From the NCBI RefSeq assembly GCF_000372525.1, contig NZ_AQUR01000101.1, forward strand, positions 1-64,000: DNA of 64,000 bases, written 5' to 3'. The translations under genes and the position numbers were made by a program. The notes beneath the pieces are model-generated. The model had not been told where the DNA came from, searched no databases, and saw nothing but the letters and a program-made list of their open reading frames with translations. This stretch comes from Cupriavidus neocaledonicus (GTDB lineage Bacteria; Pseudomonadota; Gammaproteobacteria; Burkholderiales; Burkholderiaceae). Below are positions 27,391 through 35,734 of this stretch, in pieces. Position 1 is the first letter of the stretch. Each line of letters opens with the position of its first letter.

Positions 27391-28839
27391 ATGGAACTGC
27401 ACCTGGCCCTCGACCACGCCGGCGACCTGACCGCGCAGATCGTCCGCCACATCCGCGACGCGATCCAGGGCGGCCGGCTCGAAGCCGGTGCGCGCATGCC
27501 GCCCTCGCGCCTGCTCGGCACGCAGCTGGGCGTGGCGCGCAAGACCGTGACCACCGCCTATGAGCGGCTGGTGGCGGAGGGCTGGCTGCATGCGCGCGTC
27601 GGCGACGGCACCTATGTCGCGCCGGGGCTGGCGCGGCCTGCGGTGCGCATCGCCGCGGCGCCGGTGCTGCCGCCGGCGGTGCAGCGCTGGCTGGCCGTGC
27701 CGACGCCGTTCCTGGCCCCGGCGGGCGGCGCCCGCTATGCCTTCCAGCCGGGCCAGGCCGATACCACCCGCTTTCCGCACGAAGCCTGGGCGCGCTGCGT
27801 GCGCGCGGCGCTCGCGGCCGAGCGCACGCGCGCGCCCGGCCCGGCCGATGCCGCCGGCGAGATGCCGCTGCGCCAGGCGATCGCGCGCCATATCGCCTTT
27901 ACCCGCGGCGTGCAGAGCGCACCGACCGACATCCTGGTCACCAGCGGTGCGCAGCAGGGCATCGACCTGCTGGCGCGGCTGCTGCTCGGGCCGGGCGCGG
28001 TGGTGGCGATGGAGGATCCCGGCTATCCGATGGCACGCGCCCTGTTCCAGGGCCTGGGCGCGCGGGTCGTGCCGGTGCCGGTCGACGACGAAGGACTGGT
28101 GGTGGCGGCGCTGCCCAACGACGCCAGCCTGGTCTATGTCACGCCCTCGCACCAGTCGCCGCTGGGCGTGCCGATGAGCCTGGCGCGGCGCCAGGCGCTG
28201 CTCGACTGGGCCGCGCGCCGCCATGCGGTGATCCTGGAAGACGACTACGACAGCGAGTTCCGCTACGGCGGCCAGGCGCTGGACGCGCTGCAGACGCTGG
28301 ACCGGCACGGCCGCGTGGTCTACCTGGGCACCTTCTCCAAGACCCTGGCGGCCAACCTGCGTGGCGGCTATGTGGTGGTGCCGCCCTGGCTGATGCCGGC
28401 GGCGCGCAAGGTCAAGCACCTGATGGACTGGTACACGCCGACGCTGCTGCAGCAGGCGCTGGCGCGCTTTTTGTCCGAGGGTCACCTGCTGCGCCATATC
28501 CGGCGTTCGCATGCGCGCCATGCCCAGCGCCGCGCGCGCTTGCTGGCGCGACTGCAGGGCGACCTGTCGCCGTGGCTGGAGCCGCTGCCCGCGGTGGCCG
28601 GCTTCCACCTGGCGGCACGGCTGCGGGTGCCGGTGGCCACCGAGGCGCTGGTATCGATGGCGCGGCTGGCGGACCTGGAGCTGGCCACGCTGGACCCCTG
28701 CTATGCCAGTCCGCCCCCCAGCTGCGCCGGGCTGCTGCTGGGCTTCGGCGCGATCGACCTGCTCGATATCGACCCTGCCCTGGACCGGCTCGCGATGGTA
28801 CTCTCTGCCTTGGCTCCCGCCCCGCCGCACACCGCGTGA
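27391..28839 (+). CDS. MocR/PdxR-type regulator (GntR helix-turn-helix fused to aminotransferase)
   Basis: This 482-residue protein has a GntR winged helix at about 10-75 (QIVRHIRDAIQGGRLEAGARMPPSRLLGTQLGVARKTV, YERLVAEGWLHARVGDGTYV) and an aminotransferase-fold domain (about 110-470). LVTSGAQQGIDLLARLL, EDDYDSEFRYGG and GTFSKTLAANLRGGYVV are the PLP-site motifs; Lys in SKTLA is the likely PLP lysine. It is closest in style to PdxR-type proteins but no pyridoxal genes adjoin. Divergent from the AhpD-like gene across a dyad, so direct regulation of it is likely. The start fits the winged helix. Confidence 0.9.
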   Translation: MELHLALDHAGDLTAQIVRHIRDAIQGGRLEAGARMPPSRLLGTQLGVARKTVTTAYERLVAEGWLHARVGDGTYVAPGLARPAVRIAAAPVLPPAVQRWLAVPTPFLAPAGGARYAFQPGQADTTRFPHEAWARCVRAALAAERTRAPGPADAAGEMPLRQAIARHIAFTRGVQSAPTDILVTSGAQQGIDLLARLLLGPGAVVAMEDPGYPMARALFQGLGARVVPVPVDDEGLVVAALPNDASLVYVTPSHQSPLGVPMSLARRQALLDWAARRHAVILEDDYDSEFRYGGQALDALQTLDRHGRVVYLGTFSKTLAANLRGGYVVVPPWLMPAARKVKHLMDWYTPTLLQQALARFLSEGHLLRHIRRSHARHAQRRARLLARLQGDLSPWLEPLPAVAGFHLAARLRVPVATEALVSMARLADLELATLDPCYASPPPSCAGLLLGFGAIDLLDIDPALDRLAMVLSALAPAPPHTA

Positions 28840-28877
28840 TGCGGCCGGCACCGGGAGACGCCAGCCACGCACGGCAG

Positions 28878-28894
28878 GCAGGTGACACACCTGC
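28878..28894. repeat. 7-bp inverted repeat GCAGGTG/CACCTGC
   Basis: Perfect arms with a 3-base spacer (ACA) lie 39 bases after the MocR stop and 100 bases before the next small gene. It may be an operator or a weak terminator hairpin; no T-run follows. Confidence 0.4.
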
Positions 28895-28993
28895 GACATG
28901 GCGCCTCAGTCATCCTTGCCGGGCGAATTTGCTGTGAACAAATCGGATGTACGAAAGTCTGATTCGCACTTCCAAACAACCCGAGTCGCGTTC

Positions 28994-29302
28994 ATGACCA
29001 AGCGTTTGTTGTCCGCCATGCGTCAGTACGCATGGTTTGCAGGGGTGAAGCACCATGTCGTGCAGGGCGTCGAAGCCCTGGCGGAGCTGCTCAAGTCCCC
29101 GTCCGCCGCGGCGCGCGCCGTCGCGGCCATCGTTGCCGAAACCGAGCAGGGCGTACAGGTCTGGGTCTCGTACTTCGGCAAGCCGCTGGATCCGCACACC
29201 AACTATGTGCTGTGGCCGAACCGGGCGCTGCGTCCGGCGCGACGGCGCATCCAGCCCTCTCCCATCGAGCTGCTGCAGAACCAGCGACGGCGCGACGACT
29301 AG
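28994..29302 (+). CDS. Small hypothetical protein, basic C-terminus
   Basis: This 102-residue protein has an N-terminal helical half (MTKRLLSAMRQYAWFAGVKHHVVQGVEALAELL) and a middle segment with EQGVQVWVSYFGKPLDPHTNYVLWPN. The C-terminal tail is Arg-rich (RPARRRIQPSPIELLQNQRRRDD). No family is recognised. No strong ribosome-binding site precedes the ATG at 28994, so start and coding status are less certain. Confidence 0.55.
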   Translation: MTKRLLSAMRQYAWFAGVKHHVVQGVEALAELLKSPSAAARAVAAIVAETEQGVQVWVSYFGKPLDPHTNYVLWPNRALRPARRRIQPSPIELLQNQRRRDD

Positions 29303-29360
29303 TCGCCCGGCGCATCCTGCCCGATGCAACGCCGCGCCCCCATGTGGGCGCCGGCAGCGC

Positions 29361-30044
29361 TCACGCGTCCGCCCAGCGCCGCAGCAGGTTGTGATAGACG
29401 CCGGTCAGGCCGATCACCGATTCATGCGCCTGCCCGAGCTCCTGCGCCACCTGGCGGATACGCCCGTCGAGCTCGAACAGCATGGCGCGCTGGCCGTCGT
29501 CGCGGACCATGCTCTGGATCCAGAAGAACGACGCCACCCGCGCCCCGCGCGTGACCGGTGTCACGTGGTGGATGCTGGTGGCCGGGTACAGCACCATGTG
29601 CCCGGCCGGCAGTTTCACGCGCTGCTGCCCGTAAGTGTCCTCGACCACCAGTTCGCCGCCGTCGTAGTCTTCCGGCTCGGTCAGAAACAGTGTCGCCGAC
29701 AGGTCGCTGCGGATGCGGAAGCCGGTGCCGCGCAGGTAGCGGATCGCGTTGTCGACATGGTTGGCGAAGGTATGCCCGCCCTCGTAGCGATTGAACAGCG
29801 GCGGATAGACCTTCAGCGGCAGCGCCGCCGAGAAGAACAGCGCATGGTTGCCCAATGCATCCTGGATCAGGTCGCCGACCTGCCGCGCCGCCGGCGAGCC
29901 CTCGGGTAGCTGCAGGTTGCGCTTGGCCAGCGCCGACTGGTGGCCCGAGGTCTCATTGCCGTCGGCCCAGGGCGCCGCGTCGATGATCTCGCGCACCTGC
30001 GCCACCTGGGCCTTGGTCAATACGTCGGGGATCTGCAGCATCAT
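29361..30044 (-). CDS. piuC: PKHD-type Fe(II)/2-oxoglutarate hydroxylase, PiuC/YbiX family
   Basis: This 227-residue dioxygenase is of the PiuC/YbiX family, usually iron-regulated and often beside TonB siderophore receptors. The iron-site motifs are FANHVDNAIRYL (His and Asp) and HHVTPVTRGARVASFFWIQS with the distal His and Arg. The family length and N-terminus MMLQIPDVLT are matched. MMLQ at 30044 and MLQ at 30041 are both possible; I took the longer. A Fur-box-like sequence overlaps its predicted -35. No TonB receptor gene is adjacent, which is unusual for the family. Confidence 0.9.
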   Translation of the reverse strand: MMLQIPDVLTKAQVAQVREIIDAAPWADGNETSGHQSALAKRNLQLPEGSPAARQVGDLIQDALGNHALFFSAALPLKVYPPLFNRYEGGHTFANHVDNAIRYLRGTGFRIRSDLSATLFLTEPEDYDGGELVVEDTYGQQRVKLPAGHMVLYPATSIHHVTPVTRGARVASFFWIQSMVRDDGQRAMLFELDGRIRQVAQELGQAHESVIGLTGVYHNLLRRWADA

Positions 30045-30080
30045 GATGGCTTCTACGTCGGGATAAATCGGCAGGCGCCC

Positions 30081-30110
30081 ATTGTATGGGAAGCCCGCGC
30101 AGCCCCAGAA
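30081..30110 (-). promoter_or_regulatory. Predicted promoter of piuC
   Basis: On the minus strand TTCTGG (30105-30110) and TACAAT (30081-30086) are 18 bases apart, 37 bases upstream of the piuC start. Confidence 0.4.
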
Positions 30111-30124
30111 CAAGAATCATTATT
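30106..30124. promoter_or_regulatory. Candidate Fur box upstream of piuC
   Basis: The window 30106-30124 matches the 19-base Fur consensus at 13 positions, with an uninterrupted AATCATTAT core at 30115-30123. It overlaps the predicted piuC -35 region, consistent with iron-dependent repression, but the left half-site is poor. Confidence 0.4.
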
Positions 30125-30193
30125 GTTTGATCCCGGGCAGGCGGCGCCTTCACTACAATGGTTGGGGTATGCCGTCATCGACAAGGAGCAGAC

Positions 30194-30475
30194 ATGTCCG
30201 AACCGCTACACGACGAAGCGCTGGTCAATCTCTACCTGGAACGCATCTCGGCCCTTTCGGTCAGCGCCTTCGATGGCGCCGACGTCAGCGGCGAACTCGA
30301 TGCGGTGATGCGCGAAGCCGTGACCAAGTGCCAGGCCGCGGGCGGGCCGCAGGCACAGGGAACGCTGACGGTGCTCGCCGCGCGCTTGCGCGATCGCGCC
30401 GAGGCAGCCGAACGCGAAGACCAGCCGCTGGTGCGCGATACCTTCAGGCTTGCAGCGGAACGCGTGCCAGCCTGA
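30194..30475 (+). CDS. Small hypothetical helical protein
   Basis: This 93-residue protein is predicted mostly helical, with no signal peptide, membrane helix or metal motif. It begins MSEPLHDEALVNLYLERISALS and ends in an acidic/basic helix (LRDRAEAAEREDQPLVRDTFRLAAERV). AAGGAG lies eight bases before ATG 30194, a strong ribosome-binding site, which decides against the ATG at 30158. It is divergent from piuC. Function unknown. Confidence 0.72.
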   Translation: MSEPLHDEALVNLYLERISALSVSAFDGADVSGELDAVMREAVTKCQAAGGPQAQGTLTVLAARLRDRAEAAEREDQPLVRDTFRLAAERVPA

Positions 30476-30613
30476 CGTTGTGCGCTGCGATTCCATGCGT
30501 GCACTGGCCGCATCGGCATCGAGATCAAAACACCAAGGGAAGCTGGCCGGTCGGCCTGTGGAACAACGCTTGAGAGATCGCGGCGGTTGCCGCGGCTGGC
30601 GGATGCCAGGTGG

Positions 30614-30689
30614 TGGTTGCGGGGGCAGGACTTGAACCTGCGACCTTCGGGTTATGAGCCCGACGAGCTGCCAACTGCTCCACCCCGCG
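30614..30689 (-). tRNA. tRNA-fMet (initiator, anticodon CAU)
   Basis: Read on the minus strand, this is a 76-base initiator tRNA with encoded CCA. Its diagnostic features are the unpaired C1 opposite A72 (CGCGGGG acceptor start) and three G-C pairs in the anticodon stem (TCGGG/CCCGA) around CTCATAA. The T-arm GGTTCAAGTCC is normal. It is one base shorter in the D-loop than the E. coli gene. Confidence 0.96.
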
Positions 30690-30703
30690 TCTGAAGGAGA
30701 TGG

Positions 30704-30732
30704 ATTATGGGTGATCCGACGGCGCATGGCAA
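30704..30732 (-). promoter_or_regulatory. Predicted sigma70 promoter of tRNA-fMet
   Basis: On the minus strand TTGCCA (30727-30732, five of six matches to consensus) and CATAAT (30704-30709) are 17 bases apart, 14 bases upstream of the mature tRNA 5' end. Confidence 0.65.
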
Positions 30733-30829
30733 GCACTATTTGCGTCGGCACAGCAAATCGTTCACCGCCGCGGACAAGTCGATGCATCACAACGTGATAT
30801 AAACCGCTGCGCGCGACGGCTTGCCGCAA

Positions 30830-31090
30830 TTATTCAGCAGGTCCCAGCAGGCGATCGACCAGCGCATAGCCCGCGCCGAACGCGGCAACCTCGGCTGCAT
30901 GGCGCGTGGCGAACTGCTGCGGCCCGCTGGCGAGCAGCTCGGTATCGCCCGCATCGGCCGGATCGGCACCTTCCTGCGAAACGCGCACCTCGTAACCCCA
31001 ACGGCCGATGCTGCCCTGCCCCTGCGGCGATACCAGGACGTAGACGTCCATGCCGCGATATGCCTCGACGCGCCAGTCTGCGTTGTCCAT
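30830..31090 (-). CDS. Small hypothetical protein
   Basis: This 86-residue protein has an N-terminal beta-rich half (WRVEAYRGMDVYVLVSPQGQGSIGRWGYEVRVSQEG) and a C-terminal helix (RHAAEVAAFGAGYALVDRLLG). It is likely cytoplasmic and unrelated to any family I can name. GGGAG lies upstream of the ATG at 31090 at slightly long spacing. It lies between the tRNA-Arg terminator and tRNA-fMet on the same strand. Function unknown. Confidence 0.65.
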   Translation of the reverse strand: MDNADWRVEAYRGMDVYVLVSPQGQGSIGRWGYEVRVSQEGADPADAGDTELLASGPQQFATRHAAEVAAFGAGYALVDRLLGPAE

Positions 31091-31233
31091 GCATCCGACT
31101 CCCGGTTAGTGATGATGTTTCGAGACTAGGAGGCGACACGCGCGACCGCAAGACATAACGCGAGCACGCGGGAAGACGGCATGCGTGCCGGAGCGGCGAT
31201 GCGAACCACAAGGAAGGCAGCAACCAAAGCAGC

Positions 31234-31265
31234 AAAGAAAAAGGGCTTCCGTTTCCGGAAGCCCT
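31234..31265 (-). terminator. Terminator of tRNA-Arg
   Basis: An AGGGCTTCCG/CGGAAGCCCT hairpin at 31242-31265 is followed on the minus strand by TTTTTCTTT. Confidence 0.85.
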
Positions 31266-31281
31266 CTTCTTTCTGCATAGG

Positions 31282-31358
31282 TGGCGCGGCTGGCAGGATT
31301 CGAACCCACGACCCCTTGGTTCGTAGCCAAGTACTCTATCCAACTGAGCTACAGCCGC
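31282..31358 (-). tRNA. tRNA-Arg (anticodon ACG)
   Basis: This 77-base minus-strand cloverleaf has a GCGGCTG/CAGCCGC acceptor stem and encoded CCA. The anticodon loop CTACGAA gives ACG, the tRNA whose A34 is deaminated to inosine to read CGU, CGC and CGA. The D-arm GCTCAGTTGGATAGAG and T-arm GGTTCGAATCC are normal. Confidence 0.97.
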
Positions 31359-31371
31359 ACGCGAGAAAAAG

Positions 31372-31399
31372 ATTATAACCCAGTTTTCGTTTTTGGGAA
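31372..31399 (-). promoter_or_regulatory. Predicted promoter of tRNA-Arg
   Basis: A consensus TATAAT (reverse of 31372-31377) and a TTCCCA -35 (31394-31399) are 16 bases apart on the minus strand, ending 14 bases before the tRNA. Confidence 0.65.
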
Positions 31400-31462
31400 G
31401 CCCCTTTCCAACTTTTTTGCGATCTTTATGGGACGGGGGTCGAAGCGGCCCGGCCGCGAGGG

Positions 31463-31491
31463 TCAGCCTGCCAGCGAGCTTTTCCTATAAT
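31463..31491 (+). promoter_or_regulatory. Predicted promoter of greB
   Basis: A consensus TATAAT lies at 31486-31491, with a poor -35 (TCAGCC) 17 bases upstream. It is divergent from the tRNA-Arg promoter and 27 bases before the greB start. Confidence 0.5.
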
Positions 31492-31517
31492 GGCAGACTG
31501 AAGAAGTGATCCGGACC

Positions 31518-32081
31518 ATGAACAAGGCATTTGTCAAAGAGTCCTCGGGCGACGAGGACGACGATCTTCCCGAAGGCGCAGCGCCGCTGCCACCCGGCAC
31601 CAAGAACTACATCACCGCGCAAGGCTATGCGCGCCTGCGCAATGAGCTGATGCAGCTGATCGATGTCGAGCGTCCCGACGTGGTGCAGATCGTGTCGTGG
31701 GCGGCGTCCAATGGCGACCGCTCCGAGAACGGCGACTATCTCTATGGCAAGAAGCGCCTGCGCGAGATCGACCGTCGCATCCGTTTCCTGACGCGCCGCC
31801 TGGACAAGGCCGAAGTGGTCGACCCGTCCCTGCAGGGCGACAACGACCAGATCTTCTTTGGCGCCACCGTTACCTACGCGCATGCGTCGGGCGAAGAAAC
31901 CACCATCACCATCGTCGGCATGGACGAGGTCGACCTCGACCACAACCACGTCAGCTGGATCTCGCCGATCGCCAAGGCGCTGCTCAAGGCGCGTGAAGGC
32001 GACACCGTGGCGTTGCGCACGCCGGCCGGCGTCGAGCAGATCGATATCCTGGAAGTCCGCTACCCGGCGCGCAAGCAGTAG
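31518..32081 (+). CDS. greB: Transcription elongation factor GreB
   Basis: This 187-residue factor rescues backtracked RNA polymerase by stimulating transcript cleavage through the secondary channel. It has the N-terminal coiled-coil domain (YARLRNELMQLIDVERPDVVQIV, with the acidic tip SNGDRSENGDYLYGKKRLREIDRRIRFL) and a C-terminal FKBP-like domain with IVGMDEVD and ISWISPIAKALLKAREGDTV. The N-terminal MNKAFVKESSGDEDDD extension is typical of GreB rather than GreA. I chose ATG 31518 over the GTG at 31506 on that basis. It is convergent with spoT. Confidence 0.95.
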   Translation: MNKAFVKESSGDEDDDLPEGAAPLPPGTKNYITAQGYARLRNELMQLIDVERPDVVQIVSWAASNGDRSENGDYLYGKKRLREIDRRIRFLTRRLDKAEVVDPSLQGDNDQIFFGATVTYAHASGEETTITIVGMDEVDLDHNHVSWISPIAKALLKAREGDTVALRTPAGVEQIDILEVRYPARKQ

Positions 32082-32096
32082 GCCGGCGCCGGCGCT

Positions 32097-34634
32097 TCAA
32101 TTGTCGTTGCGGTCGCGGAAGATGCGGATGACGTCCGGGTTGCGGCGCAGCCCGCGCATCACGTTGGCCAGGTGCAGGCGGTTCTGCACCTGGATGATGA
32201 ACTGCATATAGGTGGCTTCCTGCTGGCCGGCGTCCTGCTGCTCCATCGCCACGTGGGCGACGTTGGCGTCGGCCGCGGTCAGGTCCGCCGCCACGCGCGC
32301 GACGATGCCCTTGACGTTGCGCACCATCACCTTGATCGACACATCGAAGGCGCGCGTGGTCTTCTTCGCCCACATCACGTCGATCCAGTGCTCGGGATCC
32401 TTGCTGTGCAGGCGCTTGGCGATCTTGCAGTCCTGCACGTGGATCTGCAGCCCCTCACCCTTGCCCAGGTAGCCGACGATGGAATCGCCGGGGATCGGGC
32501 GGCAGCACGCCGAGAAGATCATCGACATGCCCTCGTCGCCGGTAATCGGGACCGCGGGCGCTTCCTCGCCGGCAAAGGTCTGCACCGCGGCCAGCAGCGC
32601 GCTGTCGACATCGCCGGACAGCTCCTGCAGCAGGATCTCCATGCGCTTGGCCACCACCGCCGGCACGCGCCGGCCCAGCGCCAGGTCGGCGAAGATGTCT
32701 TCGCGCTGCTTGTTGCCGGTCCACTGGATCATGCGGTCCCACACCGATTGCGGCACCGCCTTCAGCTCGATGCCGAGCTGGCGCGCGGACTGCTCCAGCA
32801 GGCGCTCGCCCAGCTGGATCGCCTCGTCCAGCTTGGTGGTCTTGAGGTAGTGGCGGATCGCCGCGCGCGCCTTGCCGGTGCGCACGAACGACAGCCAGGC
32901 CGGATTGGGCTTGGAGTAAGGGGCCGTCACCACCTCGACGATGTCGCCGCTCTTGAGCTCGGTGCGCAGCGGCAGCATCTCGTTGTTGATCTTGACCGCG
33001 ACGCACTGGTTGCCCAGGTCGCTGTGCACCGCGTAGGCAAAGTCCAGCGCGGTGGCGCCGCGCGGCAGCGCGCGGATATGGCCCTTGGGCGTGAACACGT
33101 AGACCGCGTCCGGGAACAGGTCGATCTTGACGTGTTCGAGGAATTCCTGCGAATCGCCGGTCTGGCTCTGGATATCGAGCAGCGACTGCAGCCACTGGTG
33201 CGCCTGCTGCTGGATATCGTTGGCGTGGTCGGCCTGGTGCTTGTACATCCAGTGCGCGGCCACGCCGGCCTCGGCGATCTGGTGCATGTCGCGCGTGCGG
33301 ATCTGGAACTCCACCGGCGTGCCGAACGGCCCCACCAGCGTGGTGTGCAGCGACTGGTAGCCGTTGATCTTGGGGATCGCGATGTAGTCCTTGAACTTGC
33401 CGGGCATCGGCTTGTACAGGCCGTGCAGCGCGCCCATCGCCATGTAGCAGTGCATCTGCGTTTCCACCACCACGCGGAAACCGTAGACATCCAGCACCTG
33501 AGAGAACGACAACTGCTTGTCGTGCATCTTGCGGTAGATGCTGTACAGCGTTTTCTCGCGGCCAGACAGTTCGGCGACGATGCCGGCATCGGCCAGCGCC
33601 TTCTGCGCGGCCTCGAGGATGCGCTTGACCACTTCGCGCCGGTTGCCGCGCGCGGCCTTGACGGCTTTTTCGAGCGTGGCGTAGCGGAACGGCGAGCCGA
33701 CCTTGAACGACAGCTCCTGCAGCTCGCGGTAGATCGTGTTGAGACCGAGACGGTGCGCGATCGGCGCATAGATCTCCATGGTCTCGAGCGCGATGCGGCG
33801 GCGCTTCTCCGGCGGCACGAAGTCGAGCGTGCGCATGTTGTGCGTACGGTCGGCCAGCTTCACCAGGATCACGCGCACGTCGCGCGCCATCGCCAGCAGC
33901 ATCTTGCGGAAGCTTTCCGCCTGCGCCTGCTCGCGGCTCTGGAATTCGAGCTTGTCCAGCTTGGTCAGGCCATCGACCAGTTCGGCGACCTTGGGGCCGA
34001 ATTTCTCGGCCAGTTCGCTCTTGGTGATGCCCTGGTCTTCCATCACGTCGTGCAGCAGCGCCGCCATGATGGATTGCACGTCCAGCTTCCAGTCCGCGCA
34101 CAGCTCGGCCACCGCCACCGGATGGGTGATGTAGGGCTCGCCGCTCTGGCGGTACTGGCCCAGGTGGGCCTCGTCGGAAAACTGGAAGGCCTCGCGTACG
34201 CGCGCCAGGTCCGGCACCTTCAGGTACGCCAGCTTCTCCATCAGCCGGGTGATGGAGATGACCTGCTGGCGCGGCGGCACCGCCGGCTGCGAGGTCGGGC
34301 CGAAGAAGTGCCGGTATGACTGCGCCAGCACTGCATCGATAAACAGGCTGTCGGCTGCCGGCGGCGCCACTTGCTGCACCGCGGCCAGTTCATCGGGCAG
34401 CGCCGCGCCGCGCGCCTTGCCCGGTGCCAGCGCGGGCGCGACGGCGCGCTCGCCGACGACATCGTCGCCGAGCGGATCGGGAAGATTGGGAGCGCCGGTG
34501 CGCGCGTTCACGGAAGACTGGCCCGGAATGGTGCGCTTACGCGCCGCGGGCGGGGCCGCATCGCCAGGCGCCGGCACGACCGCGGTCGGCGACGGCTGGG
34601 ATGGAGGCTTGGAGGGCGGATGCGGCGATGGCAT
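32097..34634 (-). CDS. spoT: Bifunctional (p)ppGpp synthetase/hydrolase SpoT/Rel
   Basis: This 845-residue protein makes and degrades (p)ppGpp. An HD hydrolase domain with AALLHDVMED lies at about 190-200. The synthetase domain follows with GKFKDYIAIPKINGYQSLHTT, whose basic FKD form fits bifunctional Rel/SpoT rather than mono-functional RelA, then TGS and C-terminal ACT domains. Residues 1-125 are a low-complexity Pro/Ala extension absent from E. coli SpoT; the next Met is 132, so a shorter non-ATG start is possible. It follows yicC, gmk and rpoZ on the same strand. Confidence 0.96.
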   Translation of the reverse strand: MPSPHPPSKPPSQPSPTAVVPAPGDAAPPAARKRTIPGQSSVNARTGAPNLPDPLGDDVVGERAVAPALAPGKARGAALPDELAAVQQVAPPAADSLFIDAVLAQSYRHFFGPTSQPAVPPRQQVISITRLMEKLAYLKVPDLARVREAFQFSDEAHLGQYRQSGEPYITHPVAVAELCADWKLDVQSIMAALLHDVMEDQGITKSELAEKFGPKVAELVDGLTKLDKLEFQSREQAQAESFRKMLLAMARDVRVILVKLADRTHNMRTLDFVPPEKRRRIALETMEIYAPIAHRLGLNTIYRELQELSFKVGSPFRYATLEKAVKAARGNRREVVKRILEAAQKALADAGIVAELSGREKTLYSIYRKMHDKQLSFSQVLDVYGFRVVVETQMHCYMAMGALHGLYKPMPGKFKDYIAIPKINGYQSLHTTLVGPFGTPVEFQIRTRDMHQIAEAGVAAHWMYKHQADHANDIQQQAHQWLQSLLDIQSQTGDSQEFLEHVKIDLFPDAVYVFTPKGHIRALPRGATALDFAYAVHSDLGNQCVAVKINNEMLPLRTELKSGDIVEVVTAPYSKPNPAWLSFVRTGKARAAIRHYLKTTKLDEAIQLGERLLEQSARQLGIELKAVPQSVWDRMIQWTGNKQREDIFADLALGRRVPAVVAKRMEILLQELSGDVDSALLAAVQTFAGEEAPAVPITGDEGMSMIFSACCRPIPGDSIVGYLGKGEGLQIHVQDCKIAKRLHSKDPEHWIDVMWAKKTTRAFDVSIKVMVRNVKGIVARVAADLTAADANVAHVAMEQQDAGQQEATYMQFIIQVQNRLHLANVMRGLRRNPDVIRIFRDRNDN

Positions 34635-34716
34635 GGCGGCGGCCCGGGAAATCCGGCTGGGTAGCCTGGAACAGTGCTGGCACGATACAGGGATGAGCCA
34701 TGGGCCGCCTGGTCGA

Positions 34717-34920
34717 TCAGGTCGGGACCTTTTTCAGCATCTCGATGCCGACCTGGCCCGACGCGATCTCGCGCAGTGCCACCACGGTCGGCTTGTCCTT
34801 CGCTTCGACCTTGGGCGTGTGGCCCTGCACCAGCTGGCGCGCACGATACGTGGCCGCCAGCGCGAGCTCGAAACGATTCGGAATGTGTTTCAGACAATCT
34901 TCGACGGTAATACGCGCCAT
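34717..34920 (-). CDS. rpoZ: RNA polymerase omega subunit
   Basis: This 67-residue omega subunit assists beta-prime folding and, with it, forms one ppGpp site on RNA polymerase. The N-terminus [30 protein letters not shown] is diagnostic. I chose ATG 34920 over 34941 because family members start MARITVED and AAGGTGG precedes it. It sits between gmk and spoT, as in E. coli and most betaproteobacteria. Confidence 0.96.
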
Positions 34921-35025
34921 ATCAAATCCACCTTGGGACAAAACCTTACGTTGGGTTGCTATTTTACAGCACGCGGCGGGAAACGCCGGCGGCGCCCCGC
35001 GCGGCTGTCATCGGCAGGCATCGTT

Positions 35026-35712
35026 TCAGTGGATGCCAAGCTCGATAAACAGCTCCGCATGGCGCGCCTTCTGCGAGGAAAAGCGCAGCCGCGTGGCGCT
35101 GATGACGTTGCGCAACTGCTCCAGCGCATCGTCGAACACCTCGTTGATGATGACGTAGTCCGACTCCGAGGCGTGGGCCATTTCGCTGCCCGCGGCCAGC
35201 AGGCGCCGCACGATCACGTTGGGCTCGTCCTGGCCGCGTTTTTTCAGGCGCTCTTCCAGCGCGGTCAGCGACGGCGGCAGGATGAAGATCTCCACCGCGT
35301 TGGAAAAGCGCTGGTGCACCTGCTGCGCGCCCTGCCAGTCGATCTCGAGCAGCACGTCGTTGCCTTGCGCCATCTGCTGCTCGATCCACACGCGCGAGGT
35401 CGCGTAGTAGTTGCCGTGCACCTCGGCCCACTCCAGGAACTCGCCGCGGTCGCGCGCGGCGCGGAAGGCGTCGACCGTGACGAAGTGGTACTCGCGGCCG
35501 TCCTGCTCGCCCGGGCGCGGCGCGCGCGTGGTGTGCGAGATCGACAGGCGGATGGCCGGGTCCTGCGCCAGCAGTGCGTTGACCAGCGTCGACTTGCCCG
35601 CGCCCGAGGGCGCCACCACCATGAAGAGGTTGCCGGGGTAGACGGTGTCGATGGCAGTGTGGGTGGTCGCGTTGGAGGTCGGACCGGCGGCCGACGGAGA
35701 AGTTTGGCTCAT
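35026..35712 (-). CDS. gmk: Guanylate kinase
   Basis: This 228-residue kinase phosphorylates GMP to GDP. The P-loop is APSGAGKST (about residues 34-42), the GMP-binding block SHTTRAPRPGEQDGREYHFV and the LLEIDWQGAQQV motif follow. The first 25 residues form a Ser/Thr/Ala-rich extension beyond the E. coli enzyme. The gene lies downstream of yicC and upstream of rpoZ on one strand, consistent with a yicC-gmk-rpoZ-spoT transcription unit. Confidence 0.95.
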   Translation of the reverse strand: MSQTSPSAAGPTSNATTHTAIDTVYPGNLFMVVAPSGAGKSTLVNALLAQDPAIRLSISHTTRAPRPGEQDGREYHFVTVDAFRAARDRGEFLEWAEVHGNYYATSRVWIEQQMAQGNDVLLEIDWQGAQQVHQRFSNAVEIFILPPSLTALEERLKKRGQDEPNVIVRRLLAAGSEMAHASESDYVIINEVFDDALEQLRNVISATRLRFSSQKARHAELFIELGIH

Positions 35713-35734
35713 GATGATTCGGTGACTGACTGTC

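Noticed and set aside
30707..30802. A 31-codon plus-strand frame (starting MGDPTAHGKHY) with an AAGGAG site at 30694-30699
   Set aside because: The start and ribosome-binding site coincide with the predicted minus-strand promoter of tRNA-fMet (TTGCCA-17-CATAAT), so the match is probably accidental. No promoter for it is seen on the plus strand.
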